Source: Chloroflexi bacterium TSY
GTDB taxonomy: Bacteria > Chloroflexota > Anaerolineae > Caldilineales > Caldilineaceae
DNA length: 64,000 bases
Reading direction: 5' to 3'
NCBI GenBank assembly: GCA_019217005.1
Contig: JAHBNG010000026.1
Coordinates: forward strand, 83,224 to 147,223
The notes under the pieces were generated by a model. That model did no database searches and was not told the DNA's origin. It saw only the letters and a list, made by a program, of their open reading frames with translations. Shown here piece by piece: positions 9,784-18,935 of the stretch. Both the position numbers and the translations under genes were made by a program. Position 1 is the first letter of the stretch; each line of letters starts with the position of its first letter.

Positions 9784-10145
9784 TACTTTTTGACGAATCG
9801 TTTTTCTTTCAATCGGGCAGACTTTCCTTGACGATCACGCAAATAATAAAGTTGAGCCCGACGAACCTTGGCTTTACGTACAATTTCTACATTCTCTACT
9901 GTTTTACTATAGATGGGGAAGGTGCGTTCTACACCAACGCCACCCGCAGCTGTACGCCTAACGGTATATGTGGCACCAGCCCCTTTGCCACCGTGCATGG
10001 CAATGACTACGCCTTGGAAAACCTGAATACGCTCGTTTCGCCCCTCTGTGATACGTTGGTGGACCCGTACTGTATCGCCTGGCTCGATTTGGGGCACTGA
10101 TTGTTCGAGTTGTGGCTGTAGTGAAGCCATCAATGCATTTGACAT
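9783..10145 (-). CDS. rplS: 50S ribosomal protein L19
   Basis: A 120-residue L19, which contacts the 30S interface. It has PGDTVRVHQRITEGRNERIQ, the FQGVVIAMHGGKGAGATYTV segment and RRAQLYYLRDR near the end, with the basic tail. The ATG at 10145 has AGGAAAAGAA directly upstream and gives the standard N-terminus; the longer frame to 10232 runs through repeat sequence. It follows trmD in the conserved ribosomal/tRNA-modification cluster, but about 590 bases of repeats separate the two. Confidence 0.97.
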   Translation of the reverse strand: MSNALMASLQPQLEQSVPQIEPGDTVRVHQRITEGRNERIQVFQGVVIAMHGGKGAGATYTVRRTAAGGVGVERTFPIYSKTVENVEIVRKAKVRRAQLYYLRDRQGKSARLKEKRFVKK

Positions 10146-10164
10146 TTTCTTTTCCTGACACTCA

Positions 10165-10265
10165 TTTGAGGAATGAGCATTAAATAACTTGAACAAGTTC
10201 CTTCGAAGACTCAGGACAAGCCTTTGTTTCACTCAAGAATGAGATGTTCAAATTATCTAATACCA
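10165..10265. repeat. TTAAATAACTTGAACA inverted-repeat family, copy 1
   Basis: The ends GAATGAGCATTAAATAACTTGAACA and GAGATGTTCAAATTATCTAA form an imperfect palindrome around a central TTTCACTCAAGAATGA. Related units are at 19865-19952, 49041-49130 and 53266-53402. Confidence 0.6.
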
Positions 10266-10282
10266 AATTTGAATGAATCTAT

Positions 10283-10308
10283 TCGAAAAAAAAGCGCATC
10301 ACGAGCGC
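10283..10308 (-). terminator. Rho-independent-type hairpin between trmD and rplS
   Basis: On the minus strand AGCGC-TCGTGAT-GCGCT forms a five-pair GC stem followed by eight T residues. It lies about 140 bases upstream of the rplS start, so it could end the trmD message or act as a leader attenuator for rplS. The short stem keeps this tentative. Confidence 0.5.
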
Positions 10309-10309
10309 T

Positions 10310-10735
10310 CTTGACAATCTATAAATGATTACAACCCACAAAATATACCATACACTGTGTGTCCTGGGCAAATTAATTTTGATTGATTCGGCAGTCTGTC
10401 CCAAAGTGTGTAAAGAGAAACCGCTTCGTACATTTATGGTAGATATACCTTGATTTTGCCATCTACACAAAGAAGCATATAATTTAGCTTCAGAATAATT
10501 CAATACTGCGGTTGTGATGAAAATATGGTTTTTCCTCCACCTCTACCAGGCAAAGCAAAACCACGTTTTCACACAGAGATCAGTCTCAGTCGATCCTAAA
10601 TGTGACTCATATCCGCGGAGAGAGCGCACCTTTCCTTTGGAAAGGCGTTCTCTAATGCGACTGTACTCGACTAAATCCGGCGTTAGAGATCGCCTCCTCT
10701 AAGGAAAATTGGATCTACTGAGTCTAAAGCACAAT
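10310..10735. repeat. Repeat-filled trmD-rplS intergenic region
   Basis: No gene is seen. The region holds a TGTCCCAAAGTGTGTAA motif (10395-10415) shared with other intergenic regions. A reversed copy of the GTATGAAAAC/GTTTTCATCACAACC element is at about 10498-10582. A shortened relative of the 215-bp element at 10587-10720 has ends CAGTCGATCC and GGATCTACTG and is flanked on both sides by AGTCT. Confidence 0.7.
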
Positions 10736-11626
10736 CTAAAGGTTTACTGAATCTAAAAAGTTTTTGTCGTCATCAGATAAGTTGTATTGACTCAATAGAT
10801 CTGGACGACGTTCGAAGGTTCGTTTTAATGCTTGCTGATGCCGCCAACGATCGACATTCGCGTGATGTCCACTGAGCAAAACGTCAGGAATGCTTTCTCC
10901 CCGAAATGTATGTGGACGAGTATATTGAGGGCCTTCCAACAGCCCACCTAACCCAGGAGAGTGACTATCCTGTTCAGCGCTTAACTCATGCCCCAGGACA
11001 CCGGGGATGAGGCGAGTAATGGAATCCAGAAGAACCATAGATGCTAATTCACCACCACTCAGGACGTAATCTCCAATGCTGATTTCGTCGGTGACAAGTT
11101 GGGTCCGTACCCGTTCATCAACACCTTCGTATCGTCCACAGATTAGGGCTAAGCGTGGATATCTACTCAATTCTGCAACAATTTTCTGAGTAAGTAAGCG
11201 CCCTTGTGGGGTCAGTAGGATAATGGGAACTGATGGATCTTTGTTTTTGCTTGACTGTTGATGGTCAGACGTCTCATGGGACGCATGAATAGCAAATTTT
11301 TTATCCTTGACTAAGTGACTATAGTCTGGACTCCATGCAGGTAAGTTGATGTATGCGTCCTCGGCGGGAAGAACCCAGCCAGCTGGTTTTGTCAAAACTG
11401 TTTCAACAGCCCGGAAAATCGGTTCTGGCTTCATGAGCATGCCACCACCTCCTCCGTACGGCGTTGCATCACATGTATGATGCCGATCGGTGGAGTAGGC
11501 ACGAATATTGTGAAGAGAGACTGAACATAGTCCTTTTTCTTGAGCGATTTTCAGTATACTTTCAGATAATGGTCCACTGAACATCTGTGGAAATAGAGTA
11601 AATATATCAAAGTGAATGGCGTTCAT
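10736..11626 (-). CDS. trmD: tRNA (guanine-37-N1)-methyltransferase
   Basis: A 296-residue SPOUT methyltransferase making m1G37. It has [19 protein letters not shown] at the N-terminus, [15 protein letters not shown], the knot region [34 protein letters not shown] and [11 protein letters not shown]. An insertion around residues 95-125 ([19 protein letters not shown]) makes it somewhat longer than the usual 230-250 residues. The ATG at 11626 is chosen because it begins the conserved N-terminus. Confidence 0.97.
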   Translation of the reverse strand: MNAIHFDIFTLFPQMFSGPLSESILKIAQEKGLCSVSLHNIRAYSTDRHHTCDATPYGGGGGMLMKPEPIFRAVETVLTKPAGWVLPAEDAYINLPAWSPDYSHLVKDKKFAIHASHETSDHQQSSKNKDPSVPIILLTPQGRLLTQKIVAELSRYPRLALICGRYEGVDERVRTQLVTDEISIGDYVLSGGELASMVLLDSITRLIPGVLGHELSAEQDSHSPGLGGLLEGPQYTRPHTFRGESIPDVLLSGHHANVDRWRHQQALKRTFERRPDLLSQYNLSDDDKNFLDSVNL

Positions 11627-11704
11627 AATAGACAGGTTCAATCGAAGCAGATTGATCGCGTAGAATCGATACACAATAGAGCTTCACGAAGTATATTTCG
11701 ATGG

Positions 11705-13606
11705 ATGCGAGCCGAGTACTTTATTCGGTGGACACGTGCTGGACTAACGCTGATATTGGTGAGTAAGGAGCACTTGAACTCATCGAAATTGCTCAATACC
11801 CGTCCTGTCCGCCGAGTCGATCGGCTCTTGGAAACCGGATTCGATGTGACAGGGTTATCCCGCTTGCTTGGTTCAGTGAGTGAATGGGTACATGCAGCTG
11901 TCTCCGTCGATTCGTTGCCTCACCGTGCTTCAATATCTCGATTCGCTGGCGATCTTTCTCATCAGCGCAATTTAGAGGATATTTTCAGCCAGGATAGTGT
12001 AGCACATGACGAACAAAGAGAGAAGGTCTCATCAGGAAGGCAGAGAACTTCAACCACTGGTACACACACAAGCAATCCTTACAATTCGTATCTCTATCAT
12101 TCTCATGTTTATACTCCATCAGTCAACAATGGGCGTTCTGAAACTCTACCTACGCCTGAGCGACACACCATTTCTACAACCACTCGTTTTGGGTTCGTTT
12201 GCCTTGCAGTTTTGATGTTGTGGTGGTCGGGGAGTAGACTTCTAGGCGAACCCACTACGTCGAGCGCTGAAACGTTACCTGAGATTGCCGCCCAAGCATC
12301 CAATGCTCCAAATGCGGATAGAATATCGTTGGCAATTGTCAATCCACAGAATCTTCCTGGTGTCCAGGAGTCTCAACCAGCGATAGTTGATTCCCAAAAA
12401 AGCGATTCCGACAATAGGCTAGGCGTCGTCAACCCATCAAACGTCAATTCCGCAAGTGGTTTGTTAAAAAGTGCATCGAATCTGCTTCCTGCGCAGGGGC
12501 TCGCACTAAGCAATCAAAAGAACAACCCACCAAATGAGGAATCTGCAGAGAAAACAGTTGCGATTCTTGTTGAACCAACGGCCACACCTACTCCAACCAA
12601 CACAGCATATCCAACCTTTACGCCACGACCAACCGACACAGCGACAGCCACGCCAACAGAAGTCATTCCAGATGTGATTCCTCTGGCACGATTAATTGCG
12701 CCACTTTTCCCCAATCCGACCGCCACACCTACGCCAACGTTGACGCCAACGCCCACTCCGACGCCATCACCCCTGCCGATTGTTCCAGGCCAACAATGGT
12801 CAGAATTTATCCCGTCTCCACCCGCCCAGTCTGATCATCTCTGGATTGCTCGACCATTTTCCGCTTCCGCGCCTGTACAACTAGCTAGCCCTAATTATCA
12901 GTTTGGCTCCACAGCGAGCAACCGGTATCGCATTCATCATGGTATTGACATTTCCAATAAACTAGGAACGCCAGTATTAGCTGGTGTTGAGGGAATGGTC
13001 ATCCATGCTGGCGTCGACGATCCAGTCTTGCTGGGGCCATACAACAATTTCTATGGCAATGCCGTCGTTGTGCGGTTAGATCGTCGTCTTTCGGTTGCGG
13101 GAGGCGAACTGGACGTTTTTGTACTTTACGGACACTTGAATGAAGTCTATGCGGAATCTGGGCAGCGCGTTCGACCCGGAGATGTGATTGGTGCTGTAGG
13201 TATGACGGGAATAGCGATTGGTCCCCATTTGCATCTAGAAGTGCGCATAGGTGCCAATACGTATGATCACAGTGTCAATCCCTATCTTTGGCTGCAACCG
13301 CGGGGAGGCACGGGGGTGGTTGCCGTGCGCATTTTGACATCCAACGGACGAACCTGGCCTGGTGGGCGTGTAAGTCTTGTTCGGTTTGGGCAAAATGGGA
13401 CAGCCATCTGGGCACGTCACATCGATATTTACCGAGATTACGACAACATTGGTCCCGATCCCTCGTGGGGAGAAAACGGTGCAATGGGTAGCGTTCCCGC
13501 AGGCAGATATGTGGTTCTGGGCAACATCAATGGCGAGCGCGTCAAGAGTGAAATTGTTGTGAATGCGGGGCAAACGACCTTTGTAGAATTAAGGACAAAG
13601 CAGTAG
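11705..13606 (+). CDS. Membrane-anchored M23 family metallopeptidase
   Basis: A cell-wall endopeptidase of the lysostaphin/LytM type. The C-terminal third holds the zinc motifs HHGIDIS, VLYGHLNEV and GPHLHLEVRIG. Upstream is one membrane segment (RFGFVCLAVLMLWW) and a long Thr/Pro linker with ATPTPT-type repeats, so the catalytic domain is extracellular. After the peptidase comes a beta-rich tail of about 100 residues that looks like a carbohydrate- or Ig-like fold. The N-terminal cytoplasmic 150 residues are unrecognised. The start is uncertain: the frame opens at 11612 inside trmD, ATG is at 11705, and a TTG with AAGGAG is at 11774. Confidence 0.85.
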   Translation: MRAEYFIRWTRAGLTLILVSKEHLNSSKLLNTRPVRRVDRLLETGFDVTGLSRLLGSVSEWVHAAVSVDSLPHRASISRFAGDLSHQRNLEDIFSQDSVAHDEQREKVSSGRQRTSTTGTHTSNPYNSYLYHSHVYTPSVNNGRSETLPTPERHTISTTTRFGFVCLAVLMLWWSGSRLLGEPTTSSAETLPEIAAQASNAPNADRISLAIVNPQNLPGVQESQPAIVDSQKSDSDNRLGVVNPSNVNSASGLLKSASNLLPAQGLALSNQKNNPPNEESAEKTVAILVEPTATPTPTNTAYPTFTPRPTDTATATPTEVIPDVIPLARLIAPLFPNPTATPTPTLTPTPTPTPSPLPIVPGQQWSEFIPSPPAQSDHLWIARPFSASAPVQLASPNYQFGSTASNRYRIHHGIDISNKLGTPVLAGVEGMVIHAGVDDPVLLGPYNNFYGNAVVVRLDRRLSVAGGELDVFVLYGHLNEVYAESGQRVRPGDVIGAVGMTGIAIGPHLHLEVRIGANTYDHSVNPYLWLQPRGGTGVVAVRILTSNGRTWPGGRVSLVRFGQNGTAIWARHIDIYRDYDNIGPDPSWGENGAMGSVPAGRYVVLGNINGERVKSEIVVNAGQTTFVELRTKQ

Positions 13607-13622
13607 ATTATTTCAGTTGAGA

Positions 13623-13955
13623 TTAACTCGCTTCATCCAACTTTGCTTTCTTATCCTCCAAAAACTGTTCTAGTGCATCGATACGATTTTCCCAGAAGCG
13701 GCGGTGATATTCGATCCATTCACTCGCTTGCTCCAAACCTTCTGGCTTTAATGAGCAATAGTGGGTTCGACCCTGGATGTCACGATGAATCAATCCCGCC
13801 TGCTCCAATATTTTCAAGTGTTTGGATACTCCATTTAAGGACATCTCGAACTGTTCAGCAATTTCCAAGACGGTTGATTGTCCAGTGGTCAAGTGCGTCA
13901 ATATCTGACGGCGGGTTGGGTTTGCTAATGCTTGGAACGTGTGATCTAATAGCAT
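13623..13955 (-). CDS. ArsR/SdpR-family winged-helix repressor
   Basis: A 110-residue regulator with the ArsR core: FQALANPTRRQILTHL, the helix-turn-helix EIAEQFEMSLNGVSKHLKIL, and the wing AGLIHRDIQGRTHYCSL. The metal-binding Cys motif ELCVCDL is absent, so it fits the metal-independent SdpR/YczG-like group. These often pair with an AHSA1/SRPBCC gene, but none is adjacent. It converges with the M23 gene. Confidence 0.88.
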   Translation of the reverse strand: MLLDHTFQALANPTRRQILTHLTTGQSTVLEIAEQFEMSLNGVSKHLKILEQAGLIHRDIQGRTHYCSLKPEGLEQASEWIEYHRRFWENRIDALEQFLEDKKAKLDEAS

Positions 13956-14768
13956 ATTGAGCGATCTACTTTCACGACACGTAAATATACCGCACGAGCG
14001 TATAACCTTAAGTAAATTCGGTTCTTTGAGGGATTGTGTGGTTTTCAGTTGGTATGTTGGTTAGATAGATGGTTGGTGAACAAACCAACGAACTATCCAA
14101 CAATTACCCTACAAAAGCTCGAAAAGCCATAAATTCGACTGTTCTACCATACTGAAACCGGTCAAATTTAGTTTAATGTTACGGCAGTTCTCGATATATT
14201 CAACCTAGTCGGTGAATTTAGCCCAAAAAAAGCTTATTGTCAAAATGTTGGTGGCTCATCTATGGAAAAGGTCTTTCTTCTATACTTTGCTCTGTATGAA
14301 AACCGAAATAGTGACATTTGTCACCCTAATTGACAATTTCAAGGGTTTGTAGAGGGTTCGCACCTCAAATTTGTCATGTTGTAACCTTTTTGACGCTAAC
14401 AGACCCTCAGAGGTGTTCTAAGGACTCGCTTGTATAGGGTTTGAACACCCAAAATCAGGGACCAAGGTGACAAATGTCACCATACGTAGTTTACTTTTCT
14501 GGCAGAACTGAGGAAAACCCCGGTTTTCATCACAACCGCGGTATAGAAAGTGTGCAAATAGGTGATTGAACAATCTAAATTCTGAGGAATTGCACACTTT
14601 CGTCTGATGAGCGATGTTGGTTCATAAGAAAGGGTTGTCTGAGGAATTGTGTGGTTGTCAGTTGGTTTGTTGGTTAGATGGTTGGTGAGCAAACGAGCAA
14701 ACCAACAAACCATCCAACGTTTCCCCCCACAAAACCTCAAAGAGCCTAAAAAAGAACAAGAGGATCCT
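13956..14768. repeat. Gene-free repeat region with direct repeats and nested elements
   Basis: The region is framed by a direct repeat of about 105 bp (14031-14133 and 14643-14750; TTGTGTGGTT, GTTGGTTAGATGG, CCAACAAACCATCC), each copy itself palindromic. Between them is a GTATGAAAAC/GTTTTCATCACAACCGCGGTATAG element (14284-14548). Its interior is interrupted by a second element whose ends are GTGACATTTGTCACC (14309) and GGTGACAAATGTCACC (14467). A third unit, GAAAGTGTGCAA to TTGCACACTTTCGTCTGATGAGCGATG (14546-14616), has a relative at 42396-42466. No reading frame is convincing. Confidence 0.75.
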
Positions 14769-15563
14769 ATGAAAGAAGCGTTTGACATTCCCAGTTTGCT
14801 TGTGGAGCCAACATGGCTGGTTGAACATCTTTTCGACCCCCAGCTTGTACTGCTGGATGTACGCCTCTACGATAGCTACACCGAAGGACATCTCCCAGGG
14901 GCACTGTGGGTTGATCTGCATACCCTTTCCACAGAAGTAGATGGTATAGAAGGTATGTTGCTTCCTCCCGCTCAATTTGCCGCTAGACTTGGCATCTGGG
15001 GCATTCAACAGGATTCACGCGTTGTTCTCTATGATGATAACTGGGGTATGCCTGCGGCGCGGGTTTTGTGGGGATTCACCCGCTTTGGACATTCCCATTT
15101 GGCCGTTCTGAATGGTGGCTGGGATCGTTGGATAGAAGAGGGACACCCCCAAACTCAAACCATCCCCAATACGACGCCATCGAATTACCAGATCGTTGCA
15201 GACGATGCACAAATTGCTGAATATGCCTGGCTTCTGCACCATTTGGATGATCCGAATATTGTTGTGATTGACACTCGTTCAGCAGTTGAATATCAACAAG
15301 GTCATCTACCGGGGGCCATTTGGTGGGATTGGATGAATGGTGTGCCGGTGGATGGCTGGAACGCTGTGCGTTCTTCCGATGAATTACTAACTGAGCTGGC
15401 TACCCTGGGAATTACGCCTGAGAAAGAGATTGTAACCTACTGTCGCTCTGGTGCCCGAGCCGCACATACATATCTGCTGTTGCGCTATTTGGGTTTTCTC
15501 CATGTACGCAACTATGATGGTTCGTGGTTGGAATGGTCTAAATATTTCTCTGGAATGGCCTAA
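14769..15563 (+). CDS. sseA: Thiosulfate/3-mercaptopyruvate sulfurtransferase (tandem rhodanese)
   Basis: A 264-residue two-domain rhodanese. The N-terminal non-catalytic domain has LLDVRLYDSYTEGHLPGAL and FTRFGHSHLAVLNGGWDRW. The C-terminal domain has VVIDTRSAVEYQQGHLPGA and the active-site loop TYCRSGARAAHTYLLL, with Cys225 as sulfur carrier. The loop CRSGAR is closer to thiosulfate than to mercaptopyruvate sulfurtransferases. The ATG at 14769 has AGAGGATCC upstream; the longer frame runs through repeats. It heads a sulfur-handling gene set with the transporter 35 bases downstream. Confidence 0.93.
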   Translation: MKEAFDIPSLLVEPTWLVEHLFDPQLVLLDVRLYDSYTEGHLPGALWVDLHTLSTEVDGIEGMLLPPAQFAARLGIWGIQQDSRVVLYDDNWGMPAARVLWGFTRFGHSHLAVLNGGWDRWIEEGHPQTQTIPNTTPSNYQIVADDAQIAEYAWLLHHLDDPNIVVIDTRSAVEYQQGHLPGAIWWDWMNGVPVDGWNAVRSSDELLTELATLGITPEKEIVTYCRSGARAAHTYLLLRYLGFLHVRNYDGSWLEWSKYFSGMA

Positions 15564-15598
15564 AATCTTGAAAAGAGACACCCTGAAAGGAGGAGTGA

Positions 15599-16873
15599 TT
15601 GAATAGCAATATCAACGAGCGTTCGTCCCGGCCGCACGCGTGGTTGCGAGGCTTGGGTTATCATCAGGGGGTTCCCCTAAGTCCACAAGTACGAATGGGG
15701 TTGCTGGCCGCTCTTTGTGCCTTCGTTATTTTGCTGGTTGTGGCACAATTTGATGGTCAGATGGCACTTTTTTGGGCTTTTGGTCTAGCCTTTGGATTTG
15801 TCTTGCAGCGCAGCCGTTTCTGTTTCGCCAGTGCTTTCCGTGATGTCTTTCTATTGGGCCATGGACGCAACATGAAAGGCGTTCTGGTGGGGTTGGCTGT
15901 GGCGACCTTGGGATTTGCTTCCCTCATGAGCAAACAGATTCCCAATCCCTCGTTGGGTATCTTGCCCACAACGGCCAATGTGTTGCCGCTGGGGTGGCAT
16001 TTGGTGTTGGGCGGTATACTCTTTGGGGTCGGGATGGTGGTTGCCGGAGGTTGTGTTTCGGGTAGCATCTATCGCATGGGCGAAGGCTATGTTGCATCTT
16101 GGGTCAGTTTTTTTGGGATTATGATTGGTCTGCTCGGAGCGGGCTATACCTGGAACTGGTGGTGGGAATGGCAGATTGCCGATGGCGCCCGCATTTGGCT
16201 GCCAACCTACTTTGGTCACGCGGGGGCAGTAGTTTTGACATTTCTGGGGCTGTTGGCCGTCTACCTACTAGTCCTCTGGTGGGAGAGCCGCAGCGGGATG
16301 ATTATGCCCGAACTCCCATTTCAAGAGAGCGATGAAGAGACCTTTGCTGCCCGGTTGGGCGACACGCTCAAACGTATCTTTGTCCATGGCTGGCCCGCAG
16401 TGATTGGTGGAGCTGTGCTGGGCGGATTAAATTTTCTGCTCTTTGTGGTTGCGCAGCCGTGGGGTTTTACAGGCGAGGTTTCGCGTTGGGTCATTGGGTT
16501 CACGAATTGGATCGGAGTGGGGCCTGGTGAATTAGCTGGTGCCGCCACTCTGCCTGGCTGCACGCTTGATCTGGGAAATGGAGGGTTCTTTCATTTCATG
16601 CTCTTCCTCGTCTGGGGGATGATCTTTGGTTCCTATGTTGCGTCACTCTTCTCTGGCGAGTTCAAAGTCCGTGTACCTCAGCAGAAGCGACGCTATGTGC
16701 AAGCAATAGGTGGCGGCACTGTTATGGGTTATGGAGCTGGAATCGCCATGGGCTGCACCATCGGATCCTTCTTTTCGGCTATCCCTTCGCTGGCCATCAA
16801 CGGGTGGCTCTTTGCGCTCTGCCTCGCTCTCGGGGCCTGGATCGGCACACAAATTATCCAACGGATATCGTGA
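15599..16873 (+). CDS. YeeE/YedE (TsuA-type) sulfur-compound transporter
   Basis: A 424-residue polytopic inner-membrane protein of the YeeE/YedE family, which imports thiosulfate and in some lineages is linked to selenium metabolism. The conserved cysteines are in QRSRFCFASAFRD, AGGCVSGSIYRMGEG, PGCTLDLGNGG and MGCTIGSFFSAI, the motifs proposed to relay sulfur. About ten hydrophobic segments are visible. The TTG start at 15599 has a strong AAGGAGGAG site; the overlapping GTG frame stops after three codons. A TusA-like gene follows after 50 bases, matching the TsuA-TsuB pairing known from other bacteria. Confidence 0.92.
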   Translation: MNSNINERSSRPHAWLRGLGYHQGVPLSPQVRMGLLAALCAFVILLVVAQFDGQMALFWAFGLAFGFVLQRSRFCFASAFRDVFLLGHGRNMKGVLVGLAVATLGFASLMSKQIPNPSLGILPTTANVLPLGWHLVLGGILFGVGMVVAGGCVSGSIYRMGEGYVASWVSFFGIMIGLLGAGYTWNWWWEWQIADGARIWLPTYFGHAGAVVLTFLGLLAVYLLVLWWESRSGMIMPELPFQESDEETFAARLGDTLKRIFVHGWPAVIGGAVLGGLNFLLFVVAQPWGFTGEVSRWVIGFTNWIGVGPGELAGAATLPGCTLDLGNGGFFHFMLFLVWGMIFGSYVASLFSGEFKVRVPQQKRRYVQAIGGGTVMGYGAGIAMGCTIGSFFSAIPSLAINGWLFALCLALGAWIGTQIIQRIS

Positions 16874-16923
16874 TACTGACTAACTTGCAAACCAATCAAC
16901 ATTTATCAAACAGGAGACAAATC

Positions 16924-17154
16924 ATGGCATTAAAGCAACTGGATGTGCGCGGGGATATTTGACCCTACCCAATGATGAAGACAGTACAGGCCCTGAAGAA
17001 GTTAGATGCAGTGGATGAGGGATTGCAAGTGATTACCGATCACGCCCCAGCACTTGAGACGATCCCCACCCAAGCGGCACGCCTGGGTTATGATTTTGAG
17101 ATTGAAGAGACTGGTTCGCCAGAGTGGCGCATTACATTGACGCGCAACGCTTAA
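16924..17154 (+). CDS. TusA/TsuB-like sulfur carrier with in-frame UGA at the catalytic Cys
   Basis: A 76-residue TusA-family reading frame: ALKQLDVRGDI, then UGA (16960-16962, codon 13), then PYPMMKTVQALKKLDAVDEG and a normal C-terminus to a TAA. In the family the motif is LDxRGxxCPxPxxxxxxAL, so UGA falls exactly at the sulfur-accepting cysteine. The ATG at 16924 has a good AGGAGA site. UGA could encode selenocysteine, since Sec-containing SirA/TusA-like proteins and YedE/YedF selenium genes are known, or it could be a TGT/TGC-to-TGA nonsense mutation. I see only a weak hairpin downstream (CAG-GCC-CUG at 16987-16995), not a convincing SECIS. An IS4-type element begins one base after the stop. 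Confidence 0.8.
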
Positions 17155-17253
17155 CTTTACTTTCTGGTAAAAGAAAAGAGATGAGGTGAGAAATGTGACA
17201 AAAAGCGGTTAGCGTTTCATCCTAAAGGTAGAGAAACCAAAAAGGAGGAAGGA

Positions 17254-18770
17254 ATGCTAACCGCGCCAGAAATAACTATAGCAGTACTGATGAATGTATT
17301 GCAAGTAACGCCGGTGGGAACAAACGTAAATGTAATGCGTCTGATGTGGGCGATGATGAATGGGTCGTTTCTGAAAAGTCGAGGAGCAATCCATAGCGCA
17401 TTGAAAGAAAGCGGGTTTGAAGATGAGGAGCTCCGGCGAAGCTGGTGGAGCTTTCGATATGGATCATGGGATATTGCAAGCCTGCTCTCATCGTGGCAAG
17501 AAGAAGTGGAGTGGAAAGGGGAATGGGAGGCAAAAAAGTTAGAAGGATACCGAGTGAAAAGCATAGATATCACAGGGTTCTGGCGACCGAAGCTGCAAGG
17601 GAAAGTGAACCGACTCTATAACTCAACGGCTCGTCGGGTATTGCCCGCGATCATCTTTGGAGTGATGATAAGCTCGGGGGAGATAGGCGGGAAACGAGTG
17701 CCACTGCTCAAGGCAATCATGAGATGCGAGGTAGGCACAAAGGAAAGTGAGTTTCGGAAAAAGCTGCTGAAAGAGACCAAGAAATCACTGGAGTCAGACG
17801 AAGTGGCGGTGGTCGATGCCGGGTTTACAATCAGAGAAATGCTAGAAAGCGACGTCGACCGATTTGTCCTTCGGGAAGCGATTAACTGCACAGCGCGCCG
17901 CAATGAGTTACCCGAACGTAAGGAAAAAAGGCAGACCACCCGAATATGGTGATATTGTGCGTCCGCTCTCTCGATGCTATAGGGGAAAGCGACTCGAGGC
18001 CACAACTCCAGACTCAGTAGATCCAAATTTGGCGTTTTTGGCTATTTTCAGTCGAGATTGCAGGGATTTTGGAGTCATTTATTCAGATTTCGGTTACAGA
18101 AAACAAGCTATTTCATATCTGAAAATCGCCCAAATCTAACGCAAAAACTAGATATCGACCGGCAAATTTGTATTTATGTCAACTGTTTAGCCAGAATTCT
18201 CTCTCAAAACCTGAAATTTGGATCTACTGAGACTCGTTTGGTCAATTTGTCTATAGTGGTCGCCTGATTCGCTATCAAGCATGGCACAATCTCGTCCCCA
18301 GGACAACCAAGGTGGATACAGCCAACCGCACCTATTCGATTTACGTCTTTCAGGATCCTGCTTATCACACACCTTTGGTTCTGGCGACCGTCATGGCTTT
18401 ACAAGCTGAAACCATTTATCTTTTCTATCTGGAGCGCTGGCCTGTTGAACATCCCCCCTTGGCTTCCAAGCAGATGATTGGCTTACATCGTCAATTTGTT
18501 CATGCCGATGAGGCTTGCTTCCGCTTACCTGAACTGGGGCTGCTTGCTGGCAATCTTCTTTCCCATTTAGCCGCTTCTCTTCCTCCCATACCGACTGGCT
18601 ACTGGGATCGAGAGCCTCAAGCCACTCCCGGCAGGCTGCGCCGCGTTCTCTCGAGTGCTCTTTTTCCAACTCCCGACCAACTCGACCCTGACTTTCGGAA
18701 AAAGGCCTCGGTTTCACACCATTTACCTAAAGGCGTTCTCGCTCATCGCCGCCTCAATGCCGCTGCTTAA
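17254..18770 (+). pseudogene. IS4-superfamily transposase, disrupted
   Basis: A DDE transposase. The N-terminal frame runs to about 17927 and then shifts at an A6 run where copy 2 has A5. It is next split by the 215-bp element at 18015-18229. The C-terminal frame resumes and keeps the IS4 signature Y-x2-R-x3-E-x6-K in YLERWPVEHPPLASKQ. DVTGFW-like (DITGFWRP) and VVDAGFTIREM contain likely catalytic aspartates. The start ATG has AAGGAGGAAGG upstream. The gene cannot make a full transposase. Confidence 0.9.
18015..18229. repeat. 215-bp MITE (CAGTAGATCC family), copy inside the IS4-type element
   Basis: The ends CAGTAGATCCAAATTT and AAATTTGGATCTACTG are perfect inverted repeats. AGACT occurs directly on each side (18010-18014, 18230-18234). 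The uninterrupted site in IS copy 2 reads GGACTCGTCTGG, so the insertion and 5-bp duplication are seen directly. Two other copies of exactly 215 bp are at 40381 and 47035. Confidence 0.95.
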
Positions 18771-18935
18771 ACTAGCCGAGCACTATTTTTACATTTTATC
18801 CCGTTTTTTCAGGGTGGATTCTTTTTTCCGCCCCTTTCGGTTTGCCCTTTGTCACTCAAGCCTTTACCAGAAAGTAAAGATTAATTATTTTCAAAAATTC
18901 GATTGAGCCTATTCTTACCCAAGAGGATACATGTG

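Larger units (their letters stand above)
17155..18879 (+). mobile_element. IS4-superfamily insertion sequence, copy 1 (interrupted by a 215-bp element)
   Basis: The terminal inverted repeats are CTTTACTTTCTGGTAAAAG and CCTTTACCAGAAAGTAAAG. Compared with copy 2 (38769-40267, 1499 bp), this copy is 226 bp longer. The excess is accounted for by a 215-bp element plus a 5-bp target duplication and a 6-bp in-frame difference. The flanks (CGCTTAA, ATTAATT) show no clear target duplication, unlike copy 2. Confidence 0.9.

Noticed and set aside
16963..17010. A clear bacterial SECIS after the TusA-like UGA
   Set aside because: Only a three-pair hairpin with a G in its loop could be drawn (16987-16995). 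This is too weak to annotate.
18058..18267. A repeated short protein also readable at 47009-47206
   Set aside because: Both frames lie within copies of the 215-bp element. The similarity comes from the repeat, and length and start are not conserved.
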